Shown here one piece after another: positions 51,843 through 62,959 of a stretch of 64,000 bases of DNA. Position 1 is the first letter of the stretch. Each line of letters opens with the position of its first letter. The notes beneath the pieces were generated by a model. That model saw only the letters and a program-made list of their open reading frames with translations, searched no databases and was not told where the DNA came from. The translations under genes were made by a program, and so were the position numbers. Source of the DNA: Rhynchopus sp. YZ270_cl-10 (lineage: Eukaryota; Euglenozoa; Diplonemea; Diplonemida; Diplonemidae); contig OZ037912.1 in the NCBI GenBank assembly GCA_964035575.1, forward strand, positions 372,001 through 436,000, in the 5' to 3' direction.

Positions 51843-53078
51843 ATGTCAGTAAACCCTATCGTCTTTTGTGGTGGCAGCGCAATGCAGAGTTTAATAGAAA
51901 AGATGGTGCGGGCGTGTAGTGCCTTGGTGGTCGTGGTGCCTGCAACAGATGACGGTGGGAATAGTGGACGTATCATCGCCGCGGTTGGTGGTCCTGCTGT
52001 GGGGGACCTCCGGCGGATCGTCAACCTCTTCGGTCTCATCACAACACGCCACCGAGCTATCTGGCGCTTTCTGAAATACCGTCTTCCAAGCGATTGTGTC
52101 ACAGCAAACCGGGAATGGACAGAAATTTTTTACCACCGCCATGCTATATGGAGGGATCTTCCTGCAGAGTTCATTCGCGTTGCGGATTCGTTTTTTGCAA
52201 CGTTTGTGTCATATATTCCGTCGGACTTTAGTTTTGAAGATGCATCTCTAGGCAATTTATATCTCTCCGGAGCGAGACTCCGATTTGGAAATGTCAACGC
52301 TGGGGTCTTCTATTTGGCTAGAATATGGTCAATACCGATGAACCATTTGGTCATGCCCTCATGCGAAGTAGGATCCGATGGACAAGCAACGCTTGCATTA
52401 CAGTTAGAAAGCGGGGAGATAGTGATAGGACAAAATGAAATCAGCCACCCCCCCGAAGAAGGCTCCTTCACCGTAGATAAGACGGTAGCCGCGTTGGCCC
52501 CTCTTCCAGGAAAGGTGAAACGGTTGTACTGTGTCGATGCTGATGGTGTAGAGTTTTCTCCCATGCCCAGCCCGCCTCTGCTCTATCACCTCACAAAGCT
52601 CTCCCGTGGTGGGCCTAAGGCGGCGAATGTAGTGGTATTCGGTAGGGGGTCGTTTTTGACGTCGCTCCTCCCGTCTCTTCTCGCTCCGGAGGTGGTGGCG
52701 CTGCTTCGCGTCGCAAAGGTTCCGAAGGTGTGGATAGTGAACGGTACCCCCGACCGAGAGACGTCGTATCTCTGTGAAGGGAGTGCAGTCCCGCTGGGGG
52801 TCGCCGCGCTCTTAGCGTTGTGGCTGCGTCTGGTGAAGGTGACAACCTCATCTGCCTCTGAGATAGTGACAGATGTCGTTGTACCCGAAGGGGGGCAAAT
52901 TGCGATAGAAGCAGAAGAAATGCGGAGGACCTTCCCAAAGGTGAAGGTGCACACTGTAGCGAGCGTAGCGGAGAGGAAGGAAGGGGAGGGGCCACGCTAC
53001 GACGATACAGCACTGTTTGCACGGATAGAGCAGATCTGCTGTGAGGTTGAAGGGGGAACGGAGCAGGCACAGCTGTAA
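51843..53078 (+). CDS. CofD/YvcK-family (UPF0052-like) protein
   Basis: 411 residues in one exon. The family is recognised from PATDDGGNSGRI (near residue 37), VGDLRRIV (~57), DASLGNLYLSGARL (~137) and VNAGVFYLARI (~155). These line the phosphate/nucleotide pocket in CofD (2-phospho-L-lactate transferase of F420 synthesis) and in YvcK (bacterial UDP-sugar-binding gluconeogenesis factor). Eukaryotic members exist in plants and fungi with unknown substrate, so I assign the family only. The length is normal, no targeting peptide is obvious, and a cytosolic location is likely. The ATG at 51843 begins directly at the first beta strand (NPIVFCGGSAMQ). Confidence 0.88.
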   Translation: MSVNPIVFCGGSAMQSLIEKMVRACSALVVVVPATDDGGNSGRIIAAVGGPAVGDLRRIVNLFGLITTRHRAIWRFLKYRLPSDCVTANREWTEIFYHRHAIWRDLPAEFIRVADSFFATFVSYIPSDFSFEDASLGNLYLSGARLRFGNVNAGVFYLARIWSIPMNHLVMPSCEVGSDGQATLALQLESGEIVIGQNEISHPPEEGSFTVDKTVAALAPLPGKVKRLYCVDADGVEFSPMPSPPLLYHLTKLSRGGPKAANVVVFGRGSFLTSLLPSLLAPEVVALLRVAKVPKVWIVNGTPDRETSYLCEGSAVPLGVAALLALWLRLVKVTTSSASEIVTDVVVPEGGQIAIEAEEMRRTFPKVKVHTVASVAERKEGEGPRYDDTALFARIEQICCEVEGGTEQAQL

Positions 53079-53524
53079 CCTAATGGGGGTGAGGTGGGGG
53101 AAAGGATACTGTGCACAAAAGAAAGAAAGACCCAAAAAAAAAAAAAAATCTACAAACTGGGTGGGGAAAGGGGAGATGATACCTGTAGAGGAGGGGCATC
53201 GAGTTGAGAAGAATGTTAAAATGGCAATAAAATGTAGTGTCCGTGAGTAAGTGAGGTTGCCCCGAGATAAATTTTACCACGAGATTCGTTGCGGGTGAAA
53301 ATGACATCCAGATCCTATAGGTGGTCAGGCACGACCGAGACACTGTGTGTGGAAACATCCCCATAAGATCTGTGTCTTTCCAAAGGGGGCTTTGGGGGGG
53401 TGTAATGTGTTACGTTTTTGTTTTGTTTTTTTGTTTTTTTTTCCCGTATTTCAAATAGTTGACTAAGCATGCGGCTTAAGACTTCTTTACTCTTACCTTT
53501 TACAAAAAAAAAACTTATATTTTT
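53079..53524. other. 3' flank and spacer
   Basis: No gene is seen. A diverged family-A hairpin (TTGACTAAGCATGCGGCTTAA) lies near 53458, followed by a T/A-rich stretch up to the TIR element. Confidence 0.45.
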
Positions 53525-55423
53525 GGGAGATAGTCAGACTTACCCTACCCTATTTTGAAAAAGTTCAGACTTGCCCTATGAAAAAGTTCAGACTTGCCCG
53601 AAAATAAGTTCAGACTTGCCCTAAAAGTGTTTTTAGGGCAAGTCTGAACTTATTTTTAGGGCAAACACTTTTTTTAGGGCAAGTCTGAACTTTTTTAGGG
53701 CAAGTCTGAACTTTTTTAGGGCAAGTCTGAACTTATTTTTAGGGTAAGTCTGAACTTATTTTAGGGCAACAAGTCAGGCCACTTTGGCTGGGGCACTCTT
53801 GGGGCCCCATGTGGTATGACTTGTTTTATTGCCCTAAAATGCCTAACCGAGCCGGAGCCCAAAAATTGATGCCAGAAACCACCAGCCACCCGGAAAGGGT
53901 GAACAGGCAGTCCACGTTGGGCCAGAACCGGTTACAAAGGAAGCCGTGTTCTGGGGCAACGTGGGGCGCAAAGTTTTACAATTTTCATGCACGGGTGCTC
54001 CACAAATTACCAAGTATTCCTTCTTTGTTGAATTGAGAGAGAGTCAGTGTTTAGCTACCACGCGGGTTTGCTTAGAATCCTTCGAGGCCGGCACAATTTT
54101 ATTTATGTGGTCGGTTAAGACATGCCTATTGAAGAACAACGAGATCATCGTTGAAAGGAGCGAACTCCCCTTCCCACAACATCTCTCACATTTCAACTCA
54201 GAATTCATACTTGGTTATTTGCTTTGTCCATACGCAATCAAATTGTCATGCTTTCAAGAGCATGCCTGGCCAAAATGCAACAACGTGGAAAAATTGTTGT
54301 TGTTCCAAAAGGCAACAAGACCACCCACAAGGGGTTGAATTGTGCACTGTCCGGGGGAGCGCAAAGTTTTTTCCCTGTACACAGTGGACACATCTTTATC
54401 ACTTTGTTCCCACGGGGACACATTTGGATACTGCACGCATGCAGAAGTGCCAAACATGTCCGCACGTGGAGTGGAGTGTCCATCATGTTTTCCTGGTTTC
54501 CAAAAAGCAGTTTTCTTGCACTTACTATTTGCCCCGGTGTCTGGCAATAGAAGTGGCTAACATTGTAATGAGTAGCATATACATACCGTTGATCCAAATG
54601 AGTAAGGCGACCAACAAGTCCTCTGGACTTTTTTGTTGTGACGACAATCGCGGAGTAATCCCGGAGAATTACATCCTCGTATAAAAAGTTAAAGGTAGAG
54701 GTGGGGAAACTGTAGCTATAGAAATAGTTGTTGCAGTAGTGCAGACACCCGAGGGTGCACCACTATGCTTTTCTTTGGTTGTATCGACAATTTTACGTAC
54801 ATGATGTAGGACCTGTACAATGTCGCCCAAAGGCTTTGTACTTACTGCAGTAATCGGTATTTTTTTTTTGTTACTACTACGTCGTGTTCTATGAGGAGTC
54901 GCGTTTGGGTGCGGAAGTCTTTTTTCTGGTCTCTGTTCTGTACGGGTCTCGGATCGTGGTGCGGTACTGCGGTGCGGTACCTGAGAGTTTTTTAGAGTGA
55001 TGATAAAGGTCAGAGGGTTTTCCCCTCCCATTTGTGTCATTATTTAATTTTGCTCGGAAAGTGGGGTGTCCTGGACACGAGGAAATTCAGTTGCATGGAA
55101 AAAAAGCTCCATACCATAGGTTGCTCATTTCACTACCAGGACTCGTCGCGAATAGCCCATACGTGCCCTAAACAGAAACGCAAAAACGACGACCGCCGGG
55201 CTCTGTAACCCAAGAGCCCCCAGCTTGCCCAATAAATAAGTGCAGGGTTGCCCTAAAAAAGTTCAGACTTGCCCTAAAAAAAGTGTTTGCCCTAAAAATA
55301 AGTTCAGACTTGCCCGAAATAAGTTCAGACTTGCCCTAAAAACACTTTTAGGGCAAGTCTGAACTTATTTCGGGCAAGTCTGAACTTTTTCAAAATAGGG
55401 TAGGGTAAATCTGACTATTTCCC
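53525..55423. mobile_element. 1.9-kb TIR element with AGTTCAGACTTGCCC arrays
   Basis: The ends (ATAGTCAGACTTACCCTACC) are mirrored at 55390-55423 with few changes. Subterminal arrays of AAGTTCAGACTTGCCCTAAA occur in both orientations at each end (53565-53770; 55250-55390). The core (53800-55230) has several 100-180-residue open frames in different registers and no recognisable transposase. It shares blocks with the remnant at 9695-9810. Probably a decayed or non-autonomous DNA transposon. Confidence 0.75.
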
Positions 55424-57927
55424 TTTTTTTTTTCAATGTCTGCGTCCCAGAGGCGTTTTGCACAACTTCACTTTTAGGGTCAGGCCAGGGCTACTCTCCT
55501 GCTACACCTTGGGTTGCGGTGTACCGCCTGCAGATGTTATGTGTATAGCCACCTAAGAAGGTGGTGAGGCCCCCCGCTATCATTGCGCACGTGACGACAG
55601 AGAACCAACGAAAGACCCCGTTTTCTTTCGTTCCCCCCCAGTGATGGTATAGTCATATTAAACTTTATTAAACTCCTGAGGTATTGAGGTTTAGCCCTGT
55701 GAAAGGGTTTGTGAGTCACTTCACAGGGGGGGGGTTTTTTTTTGTGGGTTGCTTACAAGGATCGTGGGCAACCCGTAGTTGTTTTTGTCTTTTTTTGTGA
55801 AATGGTCAAAATTAGTTTACATGGATACTTCCAGATCTTGGCCAGATTTGGGAACCCAGATGCAATTTGGGTCTGAAAATCTGGGTGAAAATCTGGAAAA
55901 AGCAGATTCAGATCTGGGAGCCGGATTTGAAAACCCAGATTTTTCCGATCTGGAAATATCCGTGATAGCTAATTTGTTGTTTTTGTGAAATTATGCCCCC
56001 CTCTCTCGTGAGGGCCTTTGTGTGTTTTTTTCATGTTGACTTTTTTACCCCCTATTTTGCAACCCTTTTTTTTGCAAAGGGGAGAACACTTTTTGTAAGC
56101 GAAATGTTGTAATGGGCGGTTCTATTGCCTAGTTCACTGTGTACTGTTCTAGCAATATACCCCTTCCCCTCCTTTCCCCCATACCCCCTTCCCTTTTTCA
56201 ACTTTCCTTTATTGGTGATTAAGCCCAGCAAGGCTTACAATCATCCGACACAACGATTTTTTTTTTTGTTTTTTAAATTGTCTAAACGATCGGGTCTTTT
56301 GTGCTCAAAGCGGGAAAACAAAAAAGGTGAAAAAAAATTGTGTTAAACTGAAGTACGGTTGTTGTGGTTAATTGAGTACTCAAAGAAAACAAGCAAGCTT
56401 CTGTCTTTTTTCAATCCGTTTTGTTTGCCCTGCAGCGCTCTGCCTCCAATCTTTTTAGAATTGACAACAACTTGGTTTGTAAAAAAAAAAAAAACAGTGG
56501 AGATTTGCACAAACTGTGGCAACACAACCGAGGCAACTACACTACTCCAACAATTGATCAAAACAATTACATAGCCTAGGCACATGAGACGCTCCACACT
56601 CTTGTGAGAGTGTGCTGCCTACCTGCGAAAACCACTTCGCCTTTTGGAATGAAATAGGTACACCTTTGTTCGTATATGGACTCGTCCGGAAACCCCCCCT
56701 GGTAAGATTCATCCTTTTGGGGTTTTTTGGGGGTTTTTGATGATTTCCCCCACAAAAAGTGCATCTACGTGATATTCTGATATAAAAATAGGTAGGTTAT
56801 TATAATCTCTGTTTTATTAATGGCAAACAATTGAGGATTTCTCTCTTTTTTTTTTTTTTCTTTTCCCCTCTGGGTTTTTTGATAAACCCGCGGAGACCTT
56901 AACTCGGTGCCTGCATCCACAGTGCACCTCCTATGTTCAAAGGTAACTATGTGCGAGGGTTCGGTTTTGTCTTTACCAAACGTTTCGGGAGTAAAAATTC
57001 GATCAACGAAAGAAGGTTGTTTTTTGATTGCAAGAAGAAGAATGATGAGGAGGGTTTTTTGCTTTCGTCTTATTATATACCGTTGGAATTCATTAGCCTT
57101 CGGGCCGATTTTGTGTACAGAACTTGTCCTCAGACAGGGTGATTGTCGAAACTACAAAAAAAAGAAGAAGAAGAAGAATGACCAGGGTTTTGCTGTCGTC
57201 TCATTCTCTGCCACACTCTTATGGATGAGTCGTGTCGTGCAAAAAGCGTCCTGGGGTCTTGTTATTTTGCGAGATACGTCTGTGTACACGAGAGGTGCAT
57301 TCACCTTTTTTACAACTTTTTTATTTTTCTTTTTGTGCGTTCTCAGAGCCTTTAGTACACTATCCACCCACCTCGAGACGTCGCACAGAACGTCACTTTG
57401 ACGCACACAATTGTGGATAAATAAAAGAAAGAAAAAAAAAAAAAAAAAACAGTGAGAGCAATTTTTATCCCTTTCGGGGGTTGTGGGTTCTGGCTGATAG
57501 CTTTGCTTCTTGTTGGCCGCAACAAAATAGTTCTGCTTTCATCCCGGAGTGTTGTCATCGTGAGTCGGAGGTGCCTGCATCACAGTTTTCTTCCGATCCT
57601 ACGACCTAATTACCTTGTCTTCAATGATCCTTTCTGACCGATGAGTGGAAGTCGGGAGTCGGGCAAGAATGTAAAACCACGAAATGATACAACACCTCCG
57701 CTCTATTCTGGTCACAGTTCTTCCGAATTTACAGTTTTCTTCCTATCCTACGGACTAATCACCCTCTCTTCAATGATCCTTTATGACCTATGAGCGGAAG
57801 CAGGAGTCAGGCAAGAATGTAAAACCACAGCATTCCATTCACAATTTCTCCCCAAATCCAACCCTTCTTACCAGACTTGGGTACACACACACACCACCCA
57901 CCCCACCCTCCACCTCCCCCTTACACA
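55424..57927. other. Repeat-rich spacer upstream of the golgin-like gene
   Basis: Contents: family D at 55437-55480; a block of AGATCTGGG / AAATCTGGG direct and inverted repeats at 55820-55965; a family-A hairpin at 56213; family F at 56493-56570; family E at 57081-57165; and family-C-like sequence at ~57505-57600. Two related segments of ~90 bp (TTCTTCCGATCCTACGACCTAAT near 57590 and TTCTTCCTATCCTACGGACT near 57738) form an imperfect tandem pair. No gene is supported. Confidence 0.5.
56213..56246 (+). repeat. Dispersed hairpin element, family A (covarying copy)
   Basis: GGTGATTAAGCC, loop CAGCAA, GGCTTACAATCATCC. Relative to the canonical copy, GAC became GATT on the left and GTC became AATC on the right, so the outer stem is preserved with changed bases; the inner stem AAGCC/GGCTT is also intact. 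Confidence 0.6.
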
Positions 57928-60576
57928 ATGGACATCTTGAACCGTCTGAAGGAGGCAACCGATATTAATAAGGTTGCTGGGGCGTTGGAGACGTCTTCAT
58001 CGGATGTAGCGACACCTGGTGAGGATGTGGAGGTGCGGTGGAATGAGAGCACCCCGCGTGCAGAGGTGGACAGTATATTGCGTGCGACGGTGGCGGAGTT
58101 GAAGAAAGCGCATTCACGACATGAAGACCTGCGGGTAGAATGCGAGCAGCTGCGGAAGGAGCACGGTGCCTTCCGAGCGAAGGTGCAGGCATGGCGGACC
58201 TCTGCTCAGCAGGACCGCGAATCATCCAAGAAAATGATTCTGTCCCTCCGTGCAGTAGGAGAAGAGGCGCGGGACGGAGAATATACAAAAGCGCTTCAAG
58301 AGCAGGTCGCGCAAATGAAGGAATCACTGCGGAGCTTGCAGGGCAAGGCGGAGACATACAAACTCGAAAAAGATCTTTGTGATGTAAAATGGAAGGAAAA
58401 GTTTGATCAATACAAAGACAAAGTGGACTACTGGCGTGCAGCGTTGACAGGGGGGCGGAAAGGGGACGACACCACCGCTAACAACACCAACTCCGACGAA
58501 GACAGCGCGCCCCCATCAAACCCCACCGGCCAGCCGGGCCCCGAGGAGTTTCTGCTCCTCCAAAAGGACCAGGAGATCGAGTTGCTAAAGTCGCGCGCAA
58601 ACGACCTGGAGGCACGCAACAAAGACCTCCAAGACAGTGTAGAGGAGCTTCGCGCCTTGAACGTCACCTCCGCGCAGGAGCTCCAAATGCTTATGCAGGC
58701 ACACCAAACGGAGCTCACCAACCGCGACTCGAATGATGCCCAGGCACGCTATGTGAAGGATCTTGAAACGGAGTTGAAGATGTGGCGGGAAGAAGGGCGC
58801 AAGGAGGGTGCCGCAGCTGCACGCACACCGTCACCTTTGGACGAAGCGATAGCAACGGTCGATGGGGATACAACTACACCGGCCTCGCCTTCTCAGGACA
58901 CAACAGCACTCAGAAGGAAGCTGGAAGAGGCGAACGCCACAATAGGCGAGCTGAGGGCGAATGTCGATGCTGTCCGTGCCCGTGCAGAGTCGGCTGATAC
59001 TGACACAGGAGCACGCGAAGCTGCCCTACAAGAACTGTACGATGAGAATATGCAGCTCCGCCGAACAATGGGTACACACGCTCAACAAGCAACAGACGCA
59101 GCAGAGATGCTGAAACAGAAGGAGAAACTCATGGAGCAGCAGAAGGCGATACAGTATGTAATGCAAAAAAATAAAAATGAAGAAAAATAAGAAAAAAAAA
59201 ATCTCTGAAATCCGAATATGTTCGTGGAGTGTTGCTGCTATTCTGACAGTCTTACTCTAGCCATTTGGTTTTCTTTACCTTCTTTTTGTCTCGAAAAGAA
59301 AGTATATGAAATAATCTTTTCAGATGTCAGATGTAAGCTACGAAATGGATTGTAGGTCCACCACCCCCCGGACATTGTACTAAGGTGCACTGTTATCAGC
59401 GGGGTGTTGAATTTCAATTTCAAGTCAACCTTTTTTTAGATGAAAAAGAGATGTGGTTAGCTTACAATTTTTCTGTGCGATAACGAATATGATAAGGTGA
59501 CTAAGCACGAGAGGCTTAGGGTCATCTTATAAACTTTTCTTTTATTTTCTTTCCAGCACCAAAATCCAAAGTGGGGGACAACAGAATGTAGTCGAGATGC
59601 TTTGAGCATGCAAACTTTTTCTTCTTTTTGGGGTGGAAATGATGTAGGGTAGACAGACCCGTAAAAGGGGGTTTACCACATAACCCACCCTCCTTCAGCA
59701 CGAACTTCGAGGCAAGGATAGAAGACTCTGATGCAGCTATTGCAAAGGCACAGCGTGCTACCCAGACAGCGCAGAAGGAACTCTCCAAGCGAAACGAGGT
59801 ATCATCGGACAACCACCCCATTTTTTTGTTTGATTTGTTTGATCTCTTTTTGAGGATCATTTCAAAAGAAAAAGTGGAGTTCATCCTCGGGTGTCTACAC
59901 TAATACAACCATGTTTCGAAAAAGGTTTTTTATATGGGCGCGCGCAAAAAAGTGCGCAGAAGTGCGCAGGAAGTGCGAATCACCACATCATTAAATCATT
60001 TTTTTGTTTTTGAGGCAGAGAGACTTCGGTTCATCTTACTAACTTCTTTTCGTTTCTACATTAAAGAGACTGAGGCCATATTCTGTGCAAGAATTATCCC
60101 ATATTGTTATCAAAAAACACGCATCCCAATTCTGCATTTTTTTGAAAAAAAATGCTATTCATCACCACCCCTTGCAGACTATCGTACGCTTACGCAACGA
60201 GGTGTCTTCCTTGAAGGAGGTTACGTTGTCACGTGATGCACGGCGTCCTGTTGAGGCATCTGTGGGTCGTGTGGGTGTGGCGGGCCTGCGTGGGCAGGGG
60301 CAGCAGCAGGATCCACCAGTGTCGCTCGCGATGTTGCTCTCGCCTGAGATGTGGACCTGGCGTAAGGTGCGCGTCTACCTGGCAGTGCTGTTTATTGCGC
60401 TCTTCTTCGTCTTCAGTGCCTACAACTCTCGCACCATCACACAAGAGGTCGATATGACAGACCGCCTCCAAAACTGCCTCACCACAACACACCAGCAAAT
60501 GGCCATGATCGCGGACCTCCAAAAACAGGCCCAGCAGACAATACTAGACGCCAAGGAAAAGGAGCCCATGGCGTAG
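57928..60576 (+). CDS. Golgin-like coiled-coil protein with C-terminal membrane anchor (three exons)
   Basis: Proposed exons are 57928-59153, 59699-59798 and 60178-60576 (phases 2 then 0), giving about 574 residues. Donors are GTATGT and GTATCA; acceptors are CTTCAG and TTGCAG. Unspliced, the first frame would stop at 59190 after an implausible Lys/Asn tail. Most of residues 40-470 is coiled coil (HEDLRVECEQLRKEHGAF; FLLLQKDQEIELLKSRANDL), with a Thr/Ser/Pro-rich spacer near 190-215. Exon 3 gives a single hydrophobic helix, VYLAVLFIALFFVFSAY, about 60 residues from the end. Golgin-84 and CASP tether vesicles at the Golgi with this layout; assignment is by architecture only. Intron 1 contains family A and B repeats, and intron 2 a family F copy. 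Confidence 0.75.
59322..59432 (+). repeat. Dispersed repeat family B in an intron
   Basis: CAGATGTAAGCTACGAAATGG, GGTCCACC and CAAGTCAACCTTTTTTT, within intron 1 of the golgin-like gene and just upstream of a family-A hairpin. Confidence 0.6.
59495..59528 (+). repeat. Dispersed hairpin element, family A, in an intron
   Basis: GGTGACTAAGC, ACGAGAG, GCTTAGGGTCATC, then TTATAAACTTTTC. Essentially identical to the copy at 19362. It lies about 170 bases before the intron's acceptor. Confidence 0.65.
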
Positions 60577-61200
60577 TAGATATTGGGGAGGGGAAGAGAA
60601 GAGAAGAGAAGAGAAGAGGGGGAGGGGTTTTTGGCTTTTTGTTGGCTGGGTTGTGCTTTCATCCGGGGCTGGCATCGTGGGTTAGTCGGAGGTATCTGCA
60701 CCAACTCCAAAAAATTTTTTTTGGTCGATTCCCAAACGATAATGAGAGTGGAAACGACAGCGAGGCATGTATGTGTAACGCTGGAGGGGGGTGATGGGGA
60801 GGGGTGGGCAAGGCTTAACGATTTATTTAAGGAGACGGAGTGACGGGAGAGGGGGAGGGGAAGAGGGGCTTACGGGTTTAGAGCGCCTGCAGCGTCCTTG
60901 CTACCCGACCCCCCCACCTCACCTCCCACCTCCCCACCCAGGCAGATGTGCGATTTTTCTAACTGACCCGTTTTGGTACGATGTGGAGAGAACTCCGAAA
61001 TTGAAACCCCCCCATCTGCACCTCCCCTCAGTTTTAGTTTCGCTGTGCTACATATTTTGTAGATCTCCCACGGAAAATCACTCCTAACTCGACCAGAACA
61101 CCACCACACCCCACACACACACATATCCTTGCAACCCCCCCTTTATTTATTGATTTGTTTTTTTACTGAAAAAAAAGTAAAAAAAAAAGTTCTCCTCGCA
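60577..61200. other. Intergenic spacer
   Basis: A family-C-like stretch lies at ~60632-60710 (GCTTTCATCCGGGGCTGGCATC). The region then becomes C-rich and A-rich up to the next ATG. No gene is seen. Confidence 0.45.
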
Positions 61201-62680
61201 ATGCTGCGATTGGTTGCGGCAAGCCGACCGGCAATACGAAAGTCGTATGTGAGGACGTTGATCGCATCAGACGGTGTGACAGATGACGATAGAAAGTGGT
61301 GGGAGTGGCACATCCCGACTCGCCAGCATCAGGGCAACAAGACCCCGGTGTTGTACTTGGACGGTGTCGGGCGGTATACATGGAAACACCTGCTGGAGCG
61401 GGATGTGTACACGGTGGAGGACTGTGCGCAGCTGACAGACGACGACGTGCTCGCCCTGGAGAGGGAGGGGTGCACCTACATCGGTGTGGCCGTGGAGCAC
61501 GCCAAGGTCTTCATGAAAACCATGAAGGAGCGTGAGCGTGAGCTGTCCCTTCAGCAGTCCAGCTGGGACAAGGAGGTGAACCGTATTCTCAAGGAGCGAG
61601 ACGAGGAGCAGCAGCGTGTCGAACGCAACTGGGCGATCGCGAACCAGGCTCTCATGGCGGTATGGCATACTAAACACAGCCCCCCACCAAAAAAACTTAC
61701 CGAATTTAATTCATATCCCGCGAACCATGATTAATTCTCTTTTTTTTTTTTGTTCGAATAATTGATGTGTAAACACCTTTGTGTGATCTCCACTCTTTTT
61801 AATCTTCCAGACTCTCGTATAGTCGCTCCACGCACACCATACCCATTTGTTAATTTATTTCTCCGTGTAATCAATGATCATTGCGGCGAATCTTATGCCA
61901 TTGCACCCCATCCAACTCCACCACCCCCACAGGAACAACGCGAGAACGAGGACTACAGAAAAGAACAGCTCCGTTCTGCAGTGGATGCCTTCGACTTCGG
62001 CCCTGCCAAACTCAAGCACCAGGCCTCGCGGTTCGAACACCTCTCCCAAGGGAACGATGAGGTATCCACCCCACAGCAGTTGTTAGCATATATTCTGCTA
62101 GCGGACCGACCGGGTTTCCCACCCTGCTTATATTCACAGGGAGGCCAGGGTTATATGCCAAACTGTTCTTTTTTTTTTCTGTGTTGCTTATTTGTTCCTG
62201 CAAGCTTGAGGCCTTTTTTTAATGTCAATTTTGTCTCCTTCTCTTCAGATTTCATATCTGACATCATTTTTTTTTAGTTTTCCTGCAACTCCACGCAATA
62301 TTCCTAGATTCTATAACCCCTGTGATGTGAATATCAGTCCCTGCATCCCAGAGGCATTTTTCCACTATCAACTTCACTTTTTAAAAAGGGTATTCAATGA
62401 TGAGTATTCTGCTCTTTTTTGTGTTATCAAGCATTGACGAATGGAAATGGAAAACGGCGGATGGTGGCGTGCCCGCTTTAGCGTATTGGGTTTTCCACTA
62501 ACATACACCTCACTCACGTTCATCAGTGAAAAAACAGAGACCTTCCCAAAAGCTGGGTTTACGATAAAAAAAAAACACACAACTACAAAAAAAAACCCCC
62601 CACAGATCCCAGCAGTCGCAGCAGAAGTCTCCACTCAACAAGAGGCGAGAAGCGACAACACAGGTAACCCCTTCCGATAG
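61201..62680 (+). CDS. Small protein with possible organelle presequence (three exons)
   Basis: Exons 61201-61659 and 61933-62061 are well supported: phase 0, donors GTATGG and GTATCC, acceptor CCCCACAG, and continuous charged helical sequence. A final exon at about 62606-62680 after CCCCCACAG is tentative, and an acceptor at 62615 would give a different C-terminus. The total is about 220 residues. The N-terminus MLRLVAASRPAIRKSYVRTL is Arg-rich, lacks acids and could form an amphipathic helix, as in mitochondrial or MRO presequences. Residues ~60-100 (LLERDVYTVEDCAQLTDDDV) recall SAM/HhH-type small helical domains, and 105-190 are coiled coil. I do not recognise the family. Confidence 0.6.
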
Positions 62681-62959
62681 TGTCCACAACTTTGGGACGG
62701 GTGATGGGGGGGTGTGGTGATACTGGGTGCGGGGGTGGGTGGGGATGGGGTGGGTAGCTGCAATCAGCATTTTAGGTGTGGTTCGATCTGAACCAACATA
62801 ATTCGGTTGGGTGGGAGGGAACCTTTTTTTTTTTTGCTTCCTTGCTCTCCCAGGAAGTCCTGAGCCGGCTTCAAAAAGATTCAAAAAAAACTCCTCTTTT
62901 TCTTAAATGTTATCTCAGCTTCTCTCACCATCCTCAGGGCGTCTTTCTCCCCCTTTAAT

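Noticed and set aside
53809-54684. Transposase gene in the 53525 element
   Set aside because: Frames of 75-177 residues in three registers, with no recognisable DDE or other catalytic motif; only decayed coding potential can be claimed.
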